This document shows, piece after piece, positions 1-8,083 of a DNA stretch of 15,786 nt. How positions within the stretch are numbered: the stretch's first letter is position 1; every line of letters begins with the position of its first letter. The notes below the pieces were generated by a model, which was not told the origin of the DNA, searched no databases, and was given only the letters and a program-made list of their open reading frames with translations. Source of the DNA: Bacteroidales bacterium UBA4284. GTDB lineage: Bacteria; Bacteroidota; Bacteroidia; Bacteroidales; UBA932. Where the stretch lies: NCBI GenBank assembly GCA_002395925.1, contig DGVM01000173.1, positions 329-16,114 on the forward strand, in the 5' to 3' direction. A program made the translations under genes and the position numbers.

Positions 1-23
1 TTCGAATCTCGTCCCCTCCGCCA
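1..23 (+). tRNA. 3' end of a tRNA, probably tRNA-Ser (5' part outside window)
   Basis: The first bases read as a T-loop (TTCGAAT, 1-7), the 3' half of the T-stem (CTCGT, 8-12), the 3' half of the acceptor stem (CCCCTCC, 13-19), discriminator G (20) and an encoded CCA (21-23). The implied 5' acceptor strand is GGAGGGG. That strand plus G73 suits tRNA-Ser best; tRNA-Asp also has G73 and a similar start. The anticodon lies outside the window, so the isotype is tentative. A terminator follows directly. Confidence 0.75.
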
Positions 24-27
24 AATG

Positions 28-60
28 CCTCCTGCAGCGATGTGGGAGGTTTTTTGTTTT
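28..60 (+). terminator. Rho-independent terminator of the tRNA
   Basis: An inverted repeat CCTCC (28-32) / GGAGG (45-49) has a 12-nt loop that could add G-U pairs. It is followed by six T, a G and four T (50-60). It sits 4 nt after the tRNA CCA and should end tRNA transcription. The T-tract ends only 8 nt before the ATG of the sigma factor gene. Confidence 0.8.
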
Positions 61-68
61 AATTGTGT

Positions 69-593
69 ATGCCGGAGATAACTCCACAGACCGTCCAGGG
101 AATCGTCCATTCAGACCTCAAGTGCTTCCGCAGCTTGTATGAGGTTTATTATTCATACCTCTGCGGATTAGCGGTGAGTTATATTCACGATTTCGAGAAA
201 GCCCGCGAACTGGTCAACGACGTCTTCCTGCGCGTATGGGAGCGCCGGGCACAACTGAAGTATCCGCCTCTCCCGTACTTGATTTCCGGTGTCCGCAATG
301 CCTGCTACAATTATTTGAGGGACAGCCGGGGTGCCGGAAGCATTTCGCTCTCGCTGTTAGAACGTGTGCCGGATGTCGCCCTCTACGACGAAAACGAGGT
401 TGAGGATATCGTCAAGTTAATTTCCGGGCTGGCCCTGCAGCTGCCGAAGCGCTGCTCCGAGGTCTTTTATCTCCATTTCAGCGAAGGCCTGGACACGGCC
501 GAGATAGCCGAGCGCCTGCGCATTTCTCCCTCCACCGTCCGGGTGCAGTTAAAAATCGCCCTGGATAAAATCCGCGAAAGTCTGAAGAAATAA
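69..593 (+). CDS. ECF-type RNA polymerase sigma-70 factor
   Basis: A 174-aa extracytoplasmic-function sigma factor of the type expanded in Bacteroides and paired with FecR anti-sigma factors. Region 2 spans about residues 16-80 and includes the core-binding stretch with ARELVNDVFLRVWERR. Region 4 spans about 118-170 and carries the helix-turn-helix LDTAEIAERLRISPSTVRVQL. No sigma-70 regions 1 or 3 are present, as expected for ECF factors. I chose the ATG at 69; a TTG at 63 is in frame but adds only two residues. The next gene is a FecR homolog, and the downstream SusC has an STN domain, so the likely role is to switch on this PUL when substrate is sensed. The gene starts just after a tRNA terminator and is followed by another terminator, so it may be its own transcript. 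No clear promoter is visible in front of it. Confidence 0.95.
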   Translation: MPEITPQTVQGIVHSDLKCFRSLYEVYYSYLCGLAVSYIHDFEKARELVNDVFLRVWERRAQLKYPPLPYLISGVRNACYNYLRDSRGAGSISLSLLERVPDVALYDENEVEDIVKLISGLALQLPKRCSEVFYLHFSEGLDTAEIAERLRISPSTVRVQLKIALDKIRESLKK

Positions 594-615
594 GAAATAA
601 ATAAAAAAAATCAAT

Positions 616-642
616 CCGCCTTAAACGCCAGGGCGGTTTTTT
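616..642 (+). terminator. Intrinsic terminator between sigma factor and fecR
   Basis: CCGCC (616-620) pairs with GGCGG (632-636) around an 11-nt loop, and six T (637-642) follow. It begins 22 nt after the sigma factor stop codon. It should separate, or partly separate, sigma factor transcription from the anti-sigma gene, which are usually co-transcribed. It could also act as an attenuator. Confidence 0.7.
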
Positions 643-669
643 GTGTATATAGGGTCAGAAATACTATTG
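640..669 (+). promoter_or_regulatory. Possible Bacteroides-type promoter for the anti-sigma gene
   Basis: TTTG at 640-643 resembles the Bacteroides -33 element. TACTATTG at 662-669 matches the -7 consensus TAnnTTTG at all but one defined position. The 18-nt spacer is slightly shorter than the usual 19-21. The -33 element would overlap the T-tract of the preceding terminator. A second identical TACTATTG lies at 672-679. This is suggestive only; no transcript start is known. Confidence 0.3.
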
Positions 670-680
670 TATACTATTGT
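661..680 (+). repeat. Perfect 10-bp tandem repeat in front of fecR
   Basis: ATACTATTGT occurs twice in immediate succession (661-670 and 671-680). It runs into a perfect 10-bp palindrome TACGCGCGTA (680-689) that ends 2 nt before the ATG at 692. The repeat doubles a -7-like element. It could vary in copy number or bind a regulator; neither can be shown from sequence alone. Confidence 0.7.
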
Positions 681-691
681 ACGCGCGTATT

Positions 692-1672
692 ATGACCGAA
701 ACACAAGAAAATCTGCTGGCCGCCTACTTTGCCAACCAGCTCACGGACCAGCAAAGAGAAGAAATCCTTACTCTTTTAGATACAGATTCCGAATTTGCCA
801 CCCGCTTTGCCCAGATGGAAGAAGCCTACGTGGCCGCCTTCATCCCGGCGTTTGAAAAGACCAGGGAGGAAGATTTCCGGATTCTGGAGGAGAAAATCAA
901 TCCCCGCCGCCGGGTGTTCCCGTTCTGGAAACCCTTTGCCGTCGCCGCCAGCATCGCGGCCGTCATTGCCTGCGGCCTGGCTATCTACAACGGAAAGAAG
1001 TATCAGGATGCCGAGCGTTTCATCGCCCAGTCCGATGTCACCACCATCTCTGCCACGCAGGGATTCGGCACACAGACCCTGCTCCCGGACGGCACGCGTG
1101 TCTTCGTGAACGCTGCTTCTTCCGTGAGTTTCGGGAGGGATTTCGGCCGGGAAGGCCGGGAAGTGAAGATGGAAGGCGAGTGCCTCTTCGAAGTGGCCGC
1201 CGATGCCTCCCGTCCGTTCCGCGTCCACGCAGGAAACACTTGTGTTACGGTTAAGGGAACCGTCTTCAACGTACGCAGTTATGCCGACGAAGCCTCCATT
1301 TCCGTGTCTCTGCTGGAAGGTTCCGTGTTGCTCAGTTCCCCCTCCGGAGAAGTAACGCTCCGTCCCGGTACCTGCGCCATCGTCTCCCGGGAAGACGGGA
1401 AAATCCGGATGGAAAAAGCAGATCTGTCCGTTTCGGAATGGACCCGTGGCAAAATTGTTTTCACCGACAAAACCATCCCCGAGATTCTGAGTTACGTAGA
1501 GCGAATCTACGGTGTCCGCTTCCTCTACAACGAAGACCTTTTCCAGGGAGAACGCTTCACCGGCATCATCTCGTCCCGGCTTTCCATCGATGAGATCCTC
1601 TCCTACATAGACGTAGACCAAAAGTACGTGTGGCAAAAGCAGGAAGACTCGATCGTAATCCACAAAAAATAA
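692..1672 (+). CDS. FecR-type anti-sigma factor (inner membrane)
   Basis: A 326-aa anti-sigma factor expected to hold the neighbouring ECF sigma factor at the inner membrane and release it when the partner SusC signals. The N-terminal ~75 residues form the cytoplasmic sigma-binding part. One hydrophobic segment follows at about residues 80-100 (FAVAASIAAVIACGLAIY). The periplasmic FecR domain spans about 113-210 and includes LLPDGTRVFVNAASS, GECLFEVAADASRPFRV and VKGTVFNV. The C-terminal ~70 residues match the DUF4974 domain usual in Bacteroidetes FecR proteins (FTDKTIPEILSYVERIYGV). I chose the ATG at 692 because the in-frame TTG at 677 would place the start inside the tandem repeat. The length is normal for the family. 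The susC gene follows after 41 bp and carries the matching STN domain. Confidence 0.95.
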   Translation: MTETQENLLAAYFANQLTDQQREEILTLLDTDSEFATRFAQMEEAYVAAFIPAFEKTREEDFRILEEKINPRRRVFPFWKPFAVAASIAAVIACGLAIYNGKKYQDAERFIAQSDVTTISATQGFGTQTLLPDGTRVFVNAASSVSFGRDFGREGREVKMEGECLFEVAADASRPFRVHAGNTCVTVKGTVFNVRSYADEASISVSLLEGSVLLSSPSGEVTLRPGTCAIVSREDGKIRMEKADLSVSEWTRGKIVFTDKTIPEILSYVERIYGVRFLYNEDLFQGERFTGIISSRLSIDEILSYIDVDQKYVWQKQEDSIVIHKK

Positions 1673-1713
1673 CACACACACCATCCTATTTATTCTATCC
1701 ATCTATCCATTCT

Positions 1714-4700
1714 ATGAAAAAAATAACCACAAAGATTCTGGCAGCCGTATTCTGGCTCCTCCTGTCCCTGGCACCCGCCTGGGCCCAGGATGCAGGGAGC
1801 ACGGAGATTTCAGTCTCCTGTGACGGGACGGTCAAGGAAGTCCTTGACATCCTGTGCGAGAAGATTGACGGCAGCCTGCTTGTCCGAAGCACGGATGTAG
1901 ACCTTCCCCGGAAAGTGAGCATCCACGAGACCGAAGTGACGGTCAATGAAGTCCTGAGCCGGCTCTTTGAGGGCACGGACATCAAGTGGACCATCAACGG
2001 CAAGCAAATCCAGGTTTATCGTCCTCAAGCGCGGGACTCCAAGCTCAAGGGCGGGAACCGGACAGTAAGCGGTACCGTCATCGACGAAAGCGGCCTGCCG
2101 GTAATCGGTGCTGTCGTCCTCCTGGAAGGAACCGGGATAGCCAACATCACGGATGAGGACGGCCGCTGGTCCCTTACCGTCCCGCAATCGACCCGCGCCC
2201 TCAAGGTTTCCTGCCTGGGCTATGCCGATGCCTGGCTGTCCCTGGGGAACGAGACAATTTATGCGATGACCCTGAAGGAGGACATCTCTCTTTTGGAGGA
2301 ATCGGTGGTCGTCGGTTACGGCATCCAGAAAAAGAGCGTCGTGACGGCCGCCATCTCCAGTGTGAAGGGAGAGCAACTCGCGGGGATCGCGCCTACGCGT
2401 GTCGATAATGTATTGAAAGGTATGGTTTCCGGCGTTACCATCACGCCGGCCTCCGGCCAGCCCGGCAGCGGAACGCGCGTACGCATCCGCGGTACCGGTA
2501 CCATCAACGACTCCAACCCGCTGTACATCGTGGACGGAATGCCCGTCACCGGCGGCATCGAATACATCAACCCGGCCGATATCGAATCGGTAGAAGTGCT
2601 CAAGGACGCCGCCTCGGCCGCCATCTATGGTGCCCGCGGCGCCAACGGCGTTATCCTGGTCACCACCCGTCAGGGCTCGGAGGGCAAGAGCACGCTCAGT
2701 TACAATGCATCCTATGGCATCCAAAACCCCTGGAGAATGCCCTCGGTCCTGAACGCTACGGATTATGCGCTCATTATGAACGAGATGGAAATCAACGCCG
2801 GCCGTATGCCCATCTATTCCGACCCTTATTCCTTCGGGGAAGGCACCAGTTGGGTGAATGAAGTCTTTAACCGGAATGCTCCCGTGCTGGACCATCAGCT
2901 GAGCGTCTCCGGCGGCAACGCCAAGATGAACTACTTCATCTCCGGCAGTTATTTCTACCAGGAAGGTATCATCGGCGGTAACTACAACCACTCCAATTAC
3001 AGCCGTGCCACCCTGCGGGCCAACAACAACTACACCGTCTTCGACGCCGAGGACCGTTCTTTCCTCAAGCGTCTGCGCCTGGGAGTCAACATCACCTATT
3101 CTCACGACAACTCCAAGTCCATCCGCGCCAACTCCGAACAGGGTTCCGTGCTGGGCTCTGCGATGTCCCTCTCGCCGATGCTTCCGGTCTATGCCGAGAA
3201 TCCCGAAGCCCTGCTGGCCGAACATCCCAATGCCATCAAGGATTCCGAGGGACGTCCTTTCTCCATCGCCGGAGACCAATACGCGATGATGCCCAACCCG
3301 CTTTCCATCCTGCATATGCCCATTGACGACTACATCCAGGACAAACTGGTGGCCGGCGGCTATGCAGAATTGGAGATTATTCCCGGGCTGGTGTTCAAGT
3401 CCTCCGTGGGAGCCGACCTTCTCATTGTCAAGGACGACGGCTACAGCCTTCCCTACTATATGAATTCCAACCAGCAGAACGACGGTTCCACGGTCTGGTC
3501 TTCCCTGAGCCGGGGGTTCTCCTGGCAGTTGGAAAACACGCTGTCCTATACGTTCACGCTGGGAGAGAATCATCATTTCGTGGCCCTGCTGGGCCAGAGT
3601 GCCTATTCCCACGGGTCGGCCTATGTAAGCGGCACCAGTTACAAAATCCGCAATGCTTCCCAGCCCTGGATTGATGCTACGGACCAGGACTCGAACCAGC
3701 GCGGCGCAAGCGGGTCGCCGGATCCCCAAAGCCGCCTGGCCTCCTATTTCGCCCGTCTCAGTTACAACTACCAGGAGCGTTATATGGCCGAATTCACCCT
3801 GCGCCGGGACGGTTCCTCAAACTTTTCCCCGGCCAACAAGTGGGCCAACTTCCCGTCCGTCTCCCTGGGCTGGAACATTATGAACGAACCCTATATGGCT
3901 TCCGTCCGCCCCTCCTGGCTGGACCGCACCAAACTGCGCGTGAGTTACGGTGTGAACGGTAACCAGAACATCGGTTCCTTTGCCTACACCTCCATGATGC
4001 GTGGCATCGCCGGCTACCTCCTGGGCGTGGGCAACTTCACCGCCATCGCCCCCGGTATCATCCCCACCGCATATTCCAATGCAGACCTCAAGTGGGAGGA
4101 ATCCTCCCAGTTCAACGTCGGTTTGGATCTGGGTATCCTGAAAAACCAGCTGAGCATTTCGCTGGACTATTACGACAAGCGTACCAACGGGATGCTGATG
4201 AAGATGGCCCTGCCCTCCTACATCGGCAATTCGCTTCCCTGGGGCAACGTGGGTAATATGCGCAACTCCGGTTTCGAGTTCGACTTTACCTGGAAGCAGC
4301 AGCTGGGAGATTTTGGTTACAGCGTTGGCGCCAACGGCTCCTACAACAAGAACGTGCTCCTGAAAATGGGTAACGAGACCGGCTATCAGAACTACGACAC
4401 CGTCCAGGGTACCCTGGGAACCATCTCCCGAGGAGAAAACGGCAAGCCCTTCCCCTTCTTCTGGGGTTATAAGACGGCCGGCATCTTCCAGAGCGACATC
4501 GAAGCGATGGCCTATGTCAACGAAAGAGGCGAGCGCCTGCAGCCCAGTGCCGTGGCCGGCGACGTTAAGTTCGTGGACGTAAACGGAGACGGAGTCATCG
4601 ACGACGACGACCGCGTGATGATTGGTAAGGGTATGCCGGACTGGACCTTCGGCGTCAATCTGTCCGCCACCTGGAAAGGCTTCGACCTTTCCGCCAACTT

Positions 4701-5127
4701 CTATGCCGCCGTAGGTTGCGACATCTTCGACGCCACCTACCGTGCCGACTTTCCGAAGGTGAATATGCAGTCCTATATGCTGGGCCGATGGACTGGTCCC
4801 GGTACCTCCAGCCGCCTGCCCCGCCTCACCGGAGACGCAGACGGCGGCGCCAACCAGAACTGGCGCTGCTCGGACCTGATGGTCTACGACGGCTCGTTCC
4901 TGCGCCTGAGGAATCTCACCCTGGGATACACCCTGCCGGAGCATATCACCCGTCACGTGTTCATCTCGAAACTTCGTTTCTACCTGAACGCCGAGAACCT
5001 CTTCACGCTCACTCCCTACCACGGGCTGGATCCGGAAATCTCTTCCGGAGGCACCTCCCTGGGAATCGACAGGGGCGTATATCCGCAGGCCCGCACCTTA
5101 TCGGCCGGTATCAACTTAACCTTCTGA
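1714..5127 (+). CDS. SusC/RagA-family TonB-dependent glycan transporter with STN signalling domain
   Basis: A 1137-aa outer-membrane transporter that imports oligosaccharides with its SusD lid. A signal peptide (residues 1-24, ending AWA before Q25) is followed by an STN/secretin-TonB N-terminal domain (about 30-102), a carboxypeptidase-D regulatory-like domain (about 116-200, VSGTVIDESGLPVIGAVV), the pre-plug motif EESVVVGYGIQKKS, a plug with VRIRGTGTINDSNPLYIVDG, and the beta-barrel. Near the C-terminus are the usual NGDGVIDDDDR segment and LNAENLFTLTPYHGLDPE, and the protein ends in an aromatic residue (F). The STN domain marks a transporter that signals to FecR, which fits the two upstream genes. 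I chose the ATG at 1714 because it begins the signal peptide; longer in-frame starts overlap fecR. The susD start codon lies next to, or overlaps, the stop, so the pair is co-translated. Confidence 0.97.
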   Translation: MKKITTKILAAVFWLLLSLAPAWAQDAGSTEISVSCDGTVKEVLDILCEKIDGSLLVRSTDVDLPRKVSIHETEVTVNEVLSRLFEGTDIKWTINGKQIQVYRPQARDSKLKGGNRTVSGTVIDESGLPVIGAVVLLEGTGIANITDEDGRWSLTVPQSTRALKVSCLGYADAWLSLGNETIYAMTLKEDISLLEESVVVGYGIQKKSVVTAAISSVKGEQLAGIAPTRVDNVLKGMVSGVTITPASGQPGSGTRVRIRGTGTINDSNPLYIVDGMPVTGGIEYINPADIESVEVLKDAASAAIYGARGANGVILVTTRQGSEGKSTLSYNASYGIQNPWRMPSVLNATDYALIMNEMEINAGRMPIYSDPYSFGEGTSWVNEVFNRNAPVLDHQLSVSGGNAKMNYFISGSYFYQEGIIGGNYNHSNYSRATLRANNNYTVFDAEDRSFLKRLRLGVNITYSHDNSKSIRANSEQGSVLGSAMSLSPMLPVYAENPEALLAEHPNAIKDSEGRPFSIAGDQYAMMPNPLSILHMPIDDYIQDKLVAGGYAELEIIPGLVFKSSVGADLLIVKDDGYSLPYYMNSNQQNDGSTVWSSLSRGFSWQLENTLSYTFTLGENHHFVALLGQSAYSHGSAYVSGTSYKIRNASQPWIDATDQDSNQRGASGSPDPQSRLASYFARLSYNYQERYMAEFTLRRDGSSNFSPANKWANFPSVSLGWNIMNEPYMASVRPSWLDRTKLRVSYGVNGNQNIGSFAYTSMMRGIAGYLLGVGNFTAIAPGIIPTAYSNADLKWEESSQFNVGLDLGILKNQLSISLDYYDKRTNGMLMKMALPSYIGNSLPWGNVGNMRNSGFEFDFTWKQQLGDFGYSVGANGSYNKNVLLKMGNETGYQNYDTVQGTLGTISRGENGKPFPFFWGYKTAGIFQSDIEAMAYVNERGERLQPSAVAGDVKFVDVNGDGVIDDDDRVMIGKGMPDWTFGVNLSATWKGFDLSANFYAAVGCDIFDATYRADFPKVNMQSYMLGRWTGPGTSSRLPRLTGDADGGANQNWRCSDLMVYDGSFLRLRNLTLGYTLPEHITRHVFISKLRFYLNAENLFTLTPYHGLDPEISSGGTSLGIDRGVYPQARTLSAGINLTF

Positions 5128-5135
5128 TGCATCCT

Positions 5136-6686
5136 ATGAAAGCGAAATATATCCTTTTATCCCTTCTCGCCGTGCTGGGTTCCTGCACTACCTCCTTCCT
5201 GGAGGTGGAGCCCACTACCATCATCCCGGAAGAGGACAGCTATAAGACAGAGTCGGACATCTCCAAGGCCCTGATGTCGGCCTATGCCCCGCTCATCGCC
5301 CTGGACTTCTGCCGCAGCGATTTCACGCCCAAGGGCGAGTATCATCCCTACCAGTTCATCTCGGACATCCTGGCCGATGATTACAACGCGGTGGGCGGCA
5401 GCGGTGAAGCCGACTGCCCCTATCTGCAGCTTATGTTCAAATACCGCCTCACCCCACAGCAGAGCCTCATTTCCCTTTGGGAGGCCATTTACAGGGGCAT
5501 CTACCGCAGCAACATCGTGGTAAACCGTATTGACGAAGTGGAAGGCATCTCGGAAGCAAACCGGGACCGCTATGTGGCCGAGGCCAGATTCCTCCGCGCC
5601 TTCTACTATCACATCCTGTGGAAGTTCTGGGGCAACGTTCCCTACTACAACGTGAACCCGAACGGAAAAGACGTCCCCTACATCGTTCCGCAGTTTACGG
5701 CCGACCAAGTCTACGACAAGATTATCGAAGACCTGGACTGGGTTACCTCGGAGGACCGCCTGCCCGAAGCCGTTACGCTTACGCAGGTGGGCCGCGTAAA
5801 CCGTTACGCCGCCTATATGCTCCGTGCCGACGTCGTGATGCTCCAGAAAGATGCTTCCCGCTACAGCAGCGTGCTCAAGCAGTTGCAGGATATCATCGGC
5901 TCGGATATTTACGCCCTGATGCCTGACTTTGCCGACATCTGGCAGGAGTCCGGCGAATGGTGCTGCGAATCCATCTGGGAGATCAACTACTCGGACAATC
6001 CCTCGAACCGCGAGTGGGGAGACGAATACGCTCCCGGCGGCACCATCTATCCCACGTTCATCTGCCCGGATTCCTATAAGGGAACGCGCTTTGCCCGGGA
6101 AGGCTATGGCTTTGGTCCTGTGAGCAAGGCCCTCAAGGCCGCCTATGCCGATGGAGACCAGCGTCGCGACGCCTCCATTATGGACTTCAACACCGACGCC
6201 CTGCCCGGAGAGAAATACAACCCCCGTATGGGAGATACCGGGATGTTCAACAAGAAGTATATGGGCCGGGCCGACGGATATTCGGCCTATATCGGAACCG
6301 GCAGCCCGGAACTGAACTTCCGCTACAACCTGCGCATCTACCGTTACTCGGAGGCCCTTCTCCGCGCTTCGGAACTGCTGGTCCGCACCGGCGGCTCGCA
6401 GGCTCAGGCAGACATTTACCTGAATATGGTTCGGGCCCGCGCCTTCTCCACCACGGTAGACCAGTTGCCCGCCAGTCTCAAGAAAACCGCCACCCTGGAC
6501 AACCTCCTGGATGAATATCGCCTGGAATTCGCGATGGAAGGTCACCGCTTCTTCGACCTGGTCCGCTTTGACAAGGCCGATGCCGTCCTGGGCGCCAAAG
6601 GTTATTCCGCGCTCAAGCGCTACCTGCCCATTCCGCAGTCGGAGATCGACCGCAGCGAAGGCACCCTCAAGCAAAACGATTATTAA
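5136..6686 (+). CDS. SusD/RagB-family outer-membrane glycan-binding lipoprotein
   Basis: A 516-aa lipoprotein that caps the SusC barrel and binds oligosaccharide. The signal peptide ends in the lipobox LGSC with Cys17 lipidated. SusD hallmarks are AEARFLRAFYYHILWKFWGN in the tetratricopeptide-like core, the C-terminal EYRLEFAMEGHRFFDLVRF, and the final PIPQSEIDRSEGTLKQNDY. It is full length and lies directly after susC. I chose the ATG at 5136 because it gives a compact signal peptide. The ATG at 5127 overlaps the susC stop (TGATG) and would add three residues; it remains a real alternative and would couple translation. Substrate cannot be read from the sequence. Confidence 0.96.
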   Translation: MKAKYILLSLLAVLGSCTTSFLEVEPTTIIPEEDSYKTESDISKALMSAYAPLIALDFCRSDFTPKGEYHPYQFISDILADDYNAVGGSGEADCPYLQLMFKYRLTPQQSLISLWEAIYRGIYRSNIVVNRIDEVEGISEANRDRYVAEARFLRAFYYHILWKFWGNVPYYNVNPNGKDVPYIVPQFTADQVYDKIIEDLDWVTSEDRLPEAVTLTQVGRVNRYAAYMLRADVVMLQKDASRYSSVLKQLQDIIGSDIYALMPDFADIWQESGEWCCESIWEINYSDNPSNREWGDEYAPGGTIYPTFICPDSYKGTRFAREGYGFGPVSKALKAAYADGDQRRDASIMDFNTDALPGEKYNPRMGDTGMFNKKYMGRADGYSAYIGTGSPELNFRYNLRIYRYSEALLRASELLVRTGGSQAQADIYLNMVRARAFSTTVDQLPASLKKTATLDNLLDEYRLEFAMEGHRFFDLVRFDKADAVLGAKGYSALKRYLPIPQSEIDRSEGTLKQNDY

Positions 6687-6710
6687 AACAAATATTAAAT
6701 ATATACCACA

Positions 6711-8072
6711 ATGAAGAGCATCATCAAACTTATGACCGTCGCCGCCCTGTGCGCAGCCCTGGCTGCCTGCGGCGAGAAAAACAAGGGCGGTGAAGAACCC
6801 GCCGGCAAACCTGTCATCACTCCCGATATGTTCTCGGTGAATGCCAACTCAGAAACGGGCGTGGTTGTCTTCCAGTTCCTGGATGCCAACCTGAATCCCT
6901 TCTGGACCGTCAAGGACCCCAACAACGAAACTATGACTTTCACAGACCGCAATGTCACCAAGACCTTCGAAGCGAAGGGCCCGTACAGCGGTACGCTGGT
7001 AGCCTACGGCGCCGCAGGCCAGAGCGACCCGGCCGAGTTTAACTTCGTCATTGGAAACGGCTCCTGGGATTCGGATCTGAGCTACATCGAAAATATGCTT
7101 ATGGCCAACACCTGGAGGCCCTACTTCCTGGGCTGGAAAGGCGGAGAAGGCGAGGAGAGCTGGAATTCTGTAGACAGGGCTCCCGGATACCTCTTCGACG
7201 ACCGTGTCGTCTTCAAGAAAGGCGGGGTCATCGAGTGGAACCAGGCCGAAACCAAAACCATTTATGACGACCGCGTAGGCGGCGTGGAGTATTCGTTTAC
7301 CGGCAGTGAGAAGTGGGCCTATGTGAAGGAGGGCGACAAAGAGTACCTTCAGTTCTCGAACGGCGGTTTCCCGGGCATCCTGGCCGACGAAGCTTCCAAG
7401 AATGGCAAGTACCTGATTACCGATGTAACTGCCACTTCCGTCACCCTGAACTACTATGTGGTCCAGGAAGAGCCTTACTGGCTGTATGTGACCCTCGCCC
7501 CCGAAGACTGGGTGGCACCGGATCCGTCCATCAACACCGACGTCACCGTAGATGAGGCCAAGGCAGCCCTCTCCGGCAAGAAGTTCAAGATCTCCGAACT
7601 GGGCTGGTGGGGCGGCACGCCTGGTGGCGAGGATTACTGGGAATATTTCACCGTGGCATCGGAGGGTGAACTCCCCGCCTATATGAATAACGATTATATC
7701 ATTTTCAACGCCAACGGTTCCCTGGTATATGAACTTGCTATGGACGAGATTGTCAAGGAAGGGGAAGATCCTAAGAGCGGCCATTTCATCTACAATGATG
7801 CCGGTCTTGTCGATTATACTGCTACCGGCAGTGAGAAATGGAGCGTTATCACCGACGGCGGTGCCACTACAGTCCAATTTGCCGACGGTGGTTTCCCGCT
7901 GGCAATTGCCGGTAATGCAGCGGTAGCCTCCACGGAGCCGGAATACTGGTTCGGCCAAAGCGGCAAATGGCTTGTGATGTCCATCGATACGGACGGAACC
8001 GTGCGTCTGGATATCTACCAGAGTTTCAATGGACAGTATGTTTCCGTATCCCTTACCCCTGTCGCTGAATAA
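6711..8072 (+). CDS. Probable surface glycan-binding lipoprotein with duplicated lipocalin-like module
   Basis: A 453-aa lipoprotein in the position after susD where PULs usually encode SusE/SGBP-type surface binding proteins. The lipobox LAAC puts the lipidated Cys at residue 20. About residues 33-117 look like a PKD/Ig-type beta domain, common as the spacer in such proteins. Two homologous modules follow, about 124-270 and 280-453. They share LGWKGGEGEESW / LGWWGGTPGGEDYW, TGSEKW (from residues 198 and 373) and FSNGGFP / FADGGFP. The modules look like lipocalin-like beta-barrels and resemble the middle domain of the lipoprotein at 9245-11008. No catalytic motif is seen. Aromatic-rich loops fit glycan binding, but that is inferred from context. 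The gene starts 24 bp after susD in an AT-rich gap and is followed 11 bp later by the GH16 gene, so it is probably in the same operon. Confidence 0.75.
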   Translation: MKSIIKLMTVAALCAALAACGEKNKGGEEPAGKPVITPDMFSVNANSETGVVVFQFLDANLNPFWTVKDPNNETMTFTDRNVTKTFEAKGPYSGTLVAYGAAGQSDPAEFNFVIGNGSWDSDLSYIENMLMANTWRPYFLGWKGGEGEESWNSVDRAPGYLFDDRVVFKKGGVIEWNQAETKTIYDDRVGGVEYSFTGSEKWAYVKEGDKEYLQFSNGGFPGILADEASKNGKYLITDVTATSVTLNYYVVQEEPYWLYVTLAPEDWVAPDPSINTDVTVDEAKAALSGKKFKISELGWWGGTPGGEDYWEYFTVASEGELPAYMNNDYIIFNANGSLVYELAMDEIVKEGEDPKSGHFIYNDAGLVDYTATGSEKWSVITDGGATTVQFADGGFPLAIAGNAAVASTEPEYWFGQSGKWLVMSIDTDGTVRLDIYQSFNGQYVSVSLTPVAE

Positions 8073-8083
8073 ATCCCGGCACA

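Noticed and set aside
643..855. Short + strand frame overlapping the fecR start
   Set aside because: It overlaps the well-supported FecR frame and shows no motif; its start lies in the terminator T-tract.
1673..1713. ECF-sigma-dependent promoter between fecR and susC
   Set aside because: The 41-bp gap has short CTATCCAT-like repeats and a CACACACA run but no pair of elements I could match to a known ECF promoter.
1810..3729. Long open frame on the minus strand opposite susC (639 codons)
   Set aside because: It is antisense to a clear SusC protein. Its translation is low-complexity (G, V, D, H rich) with no recognisable motif, as expected from strong third-position codon bias.
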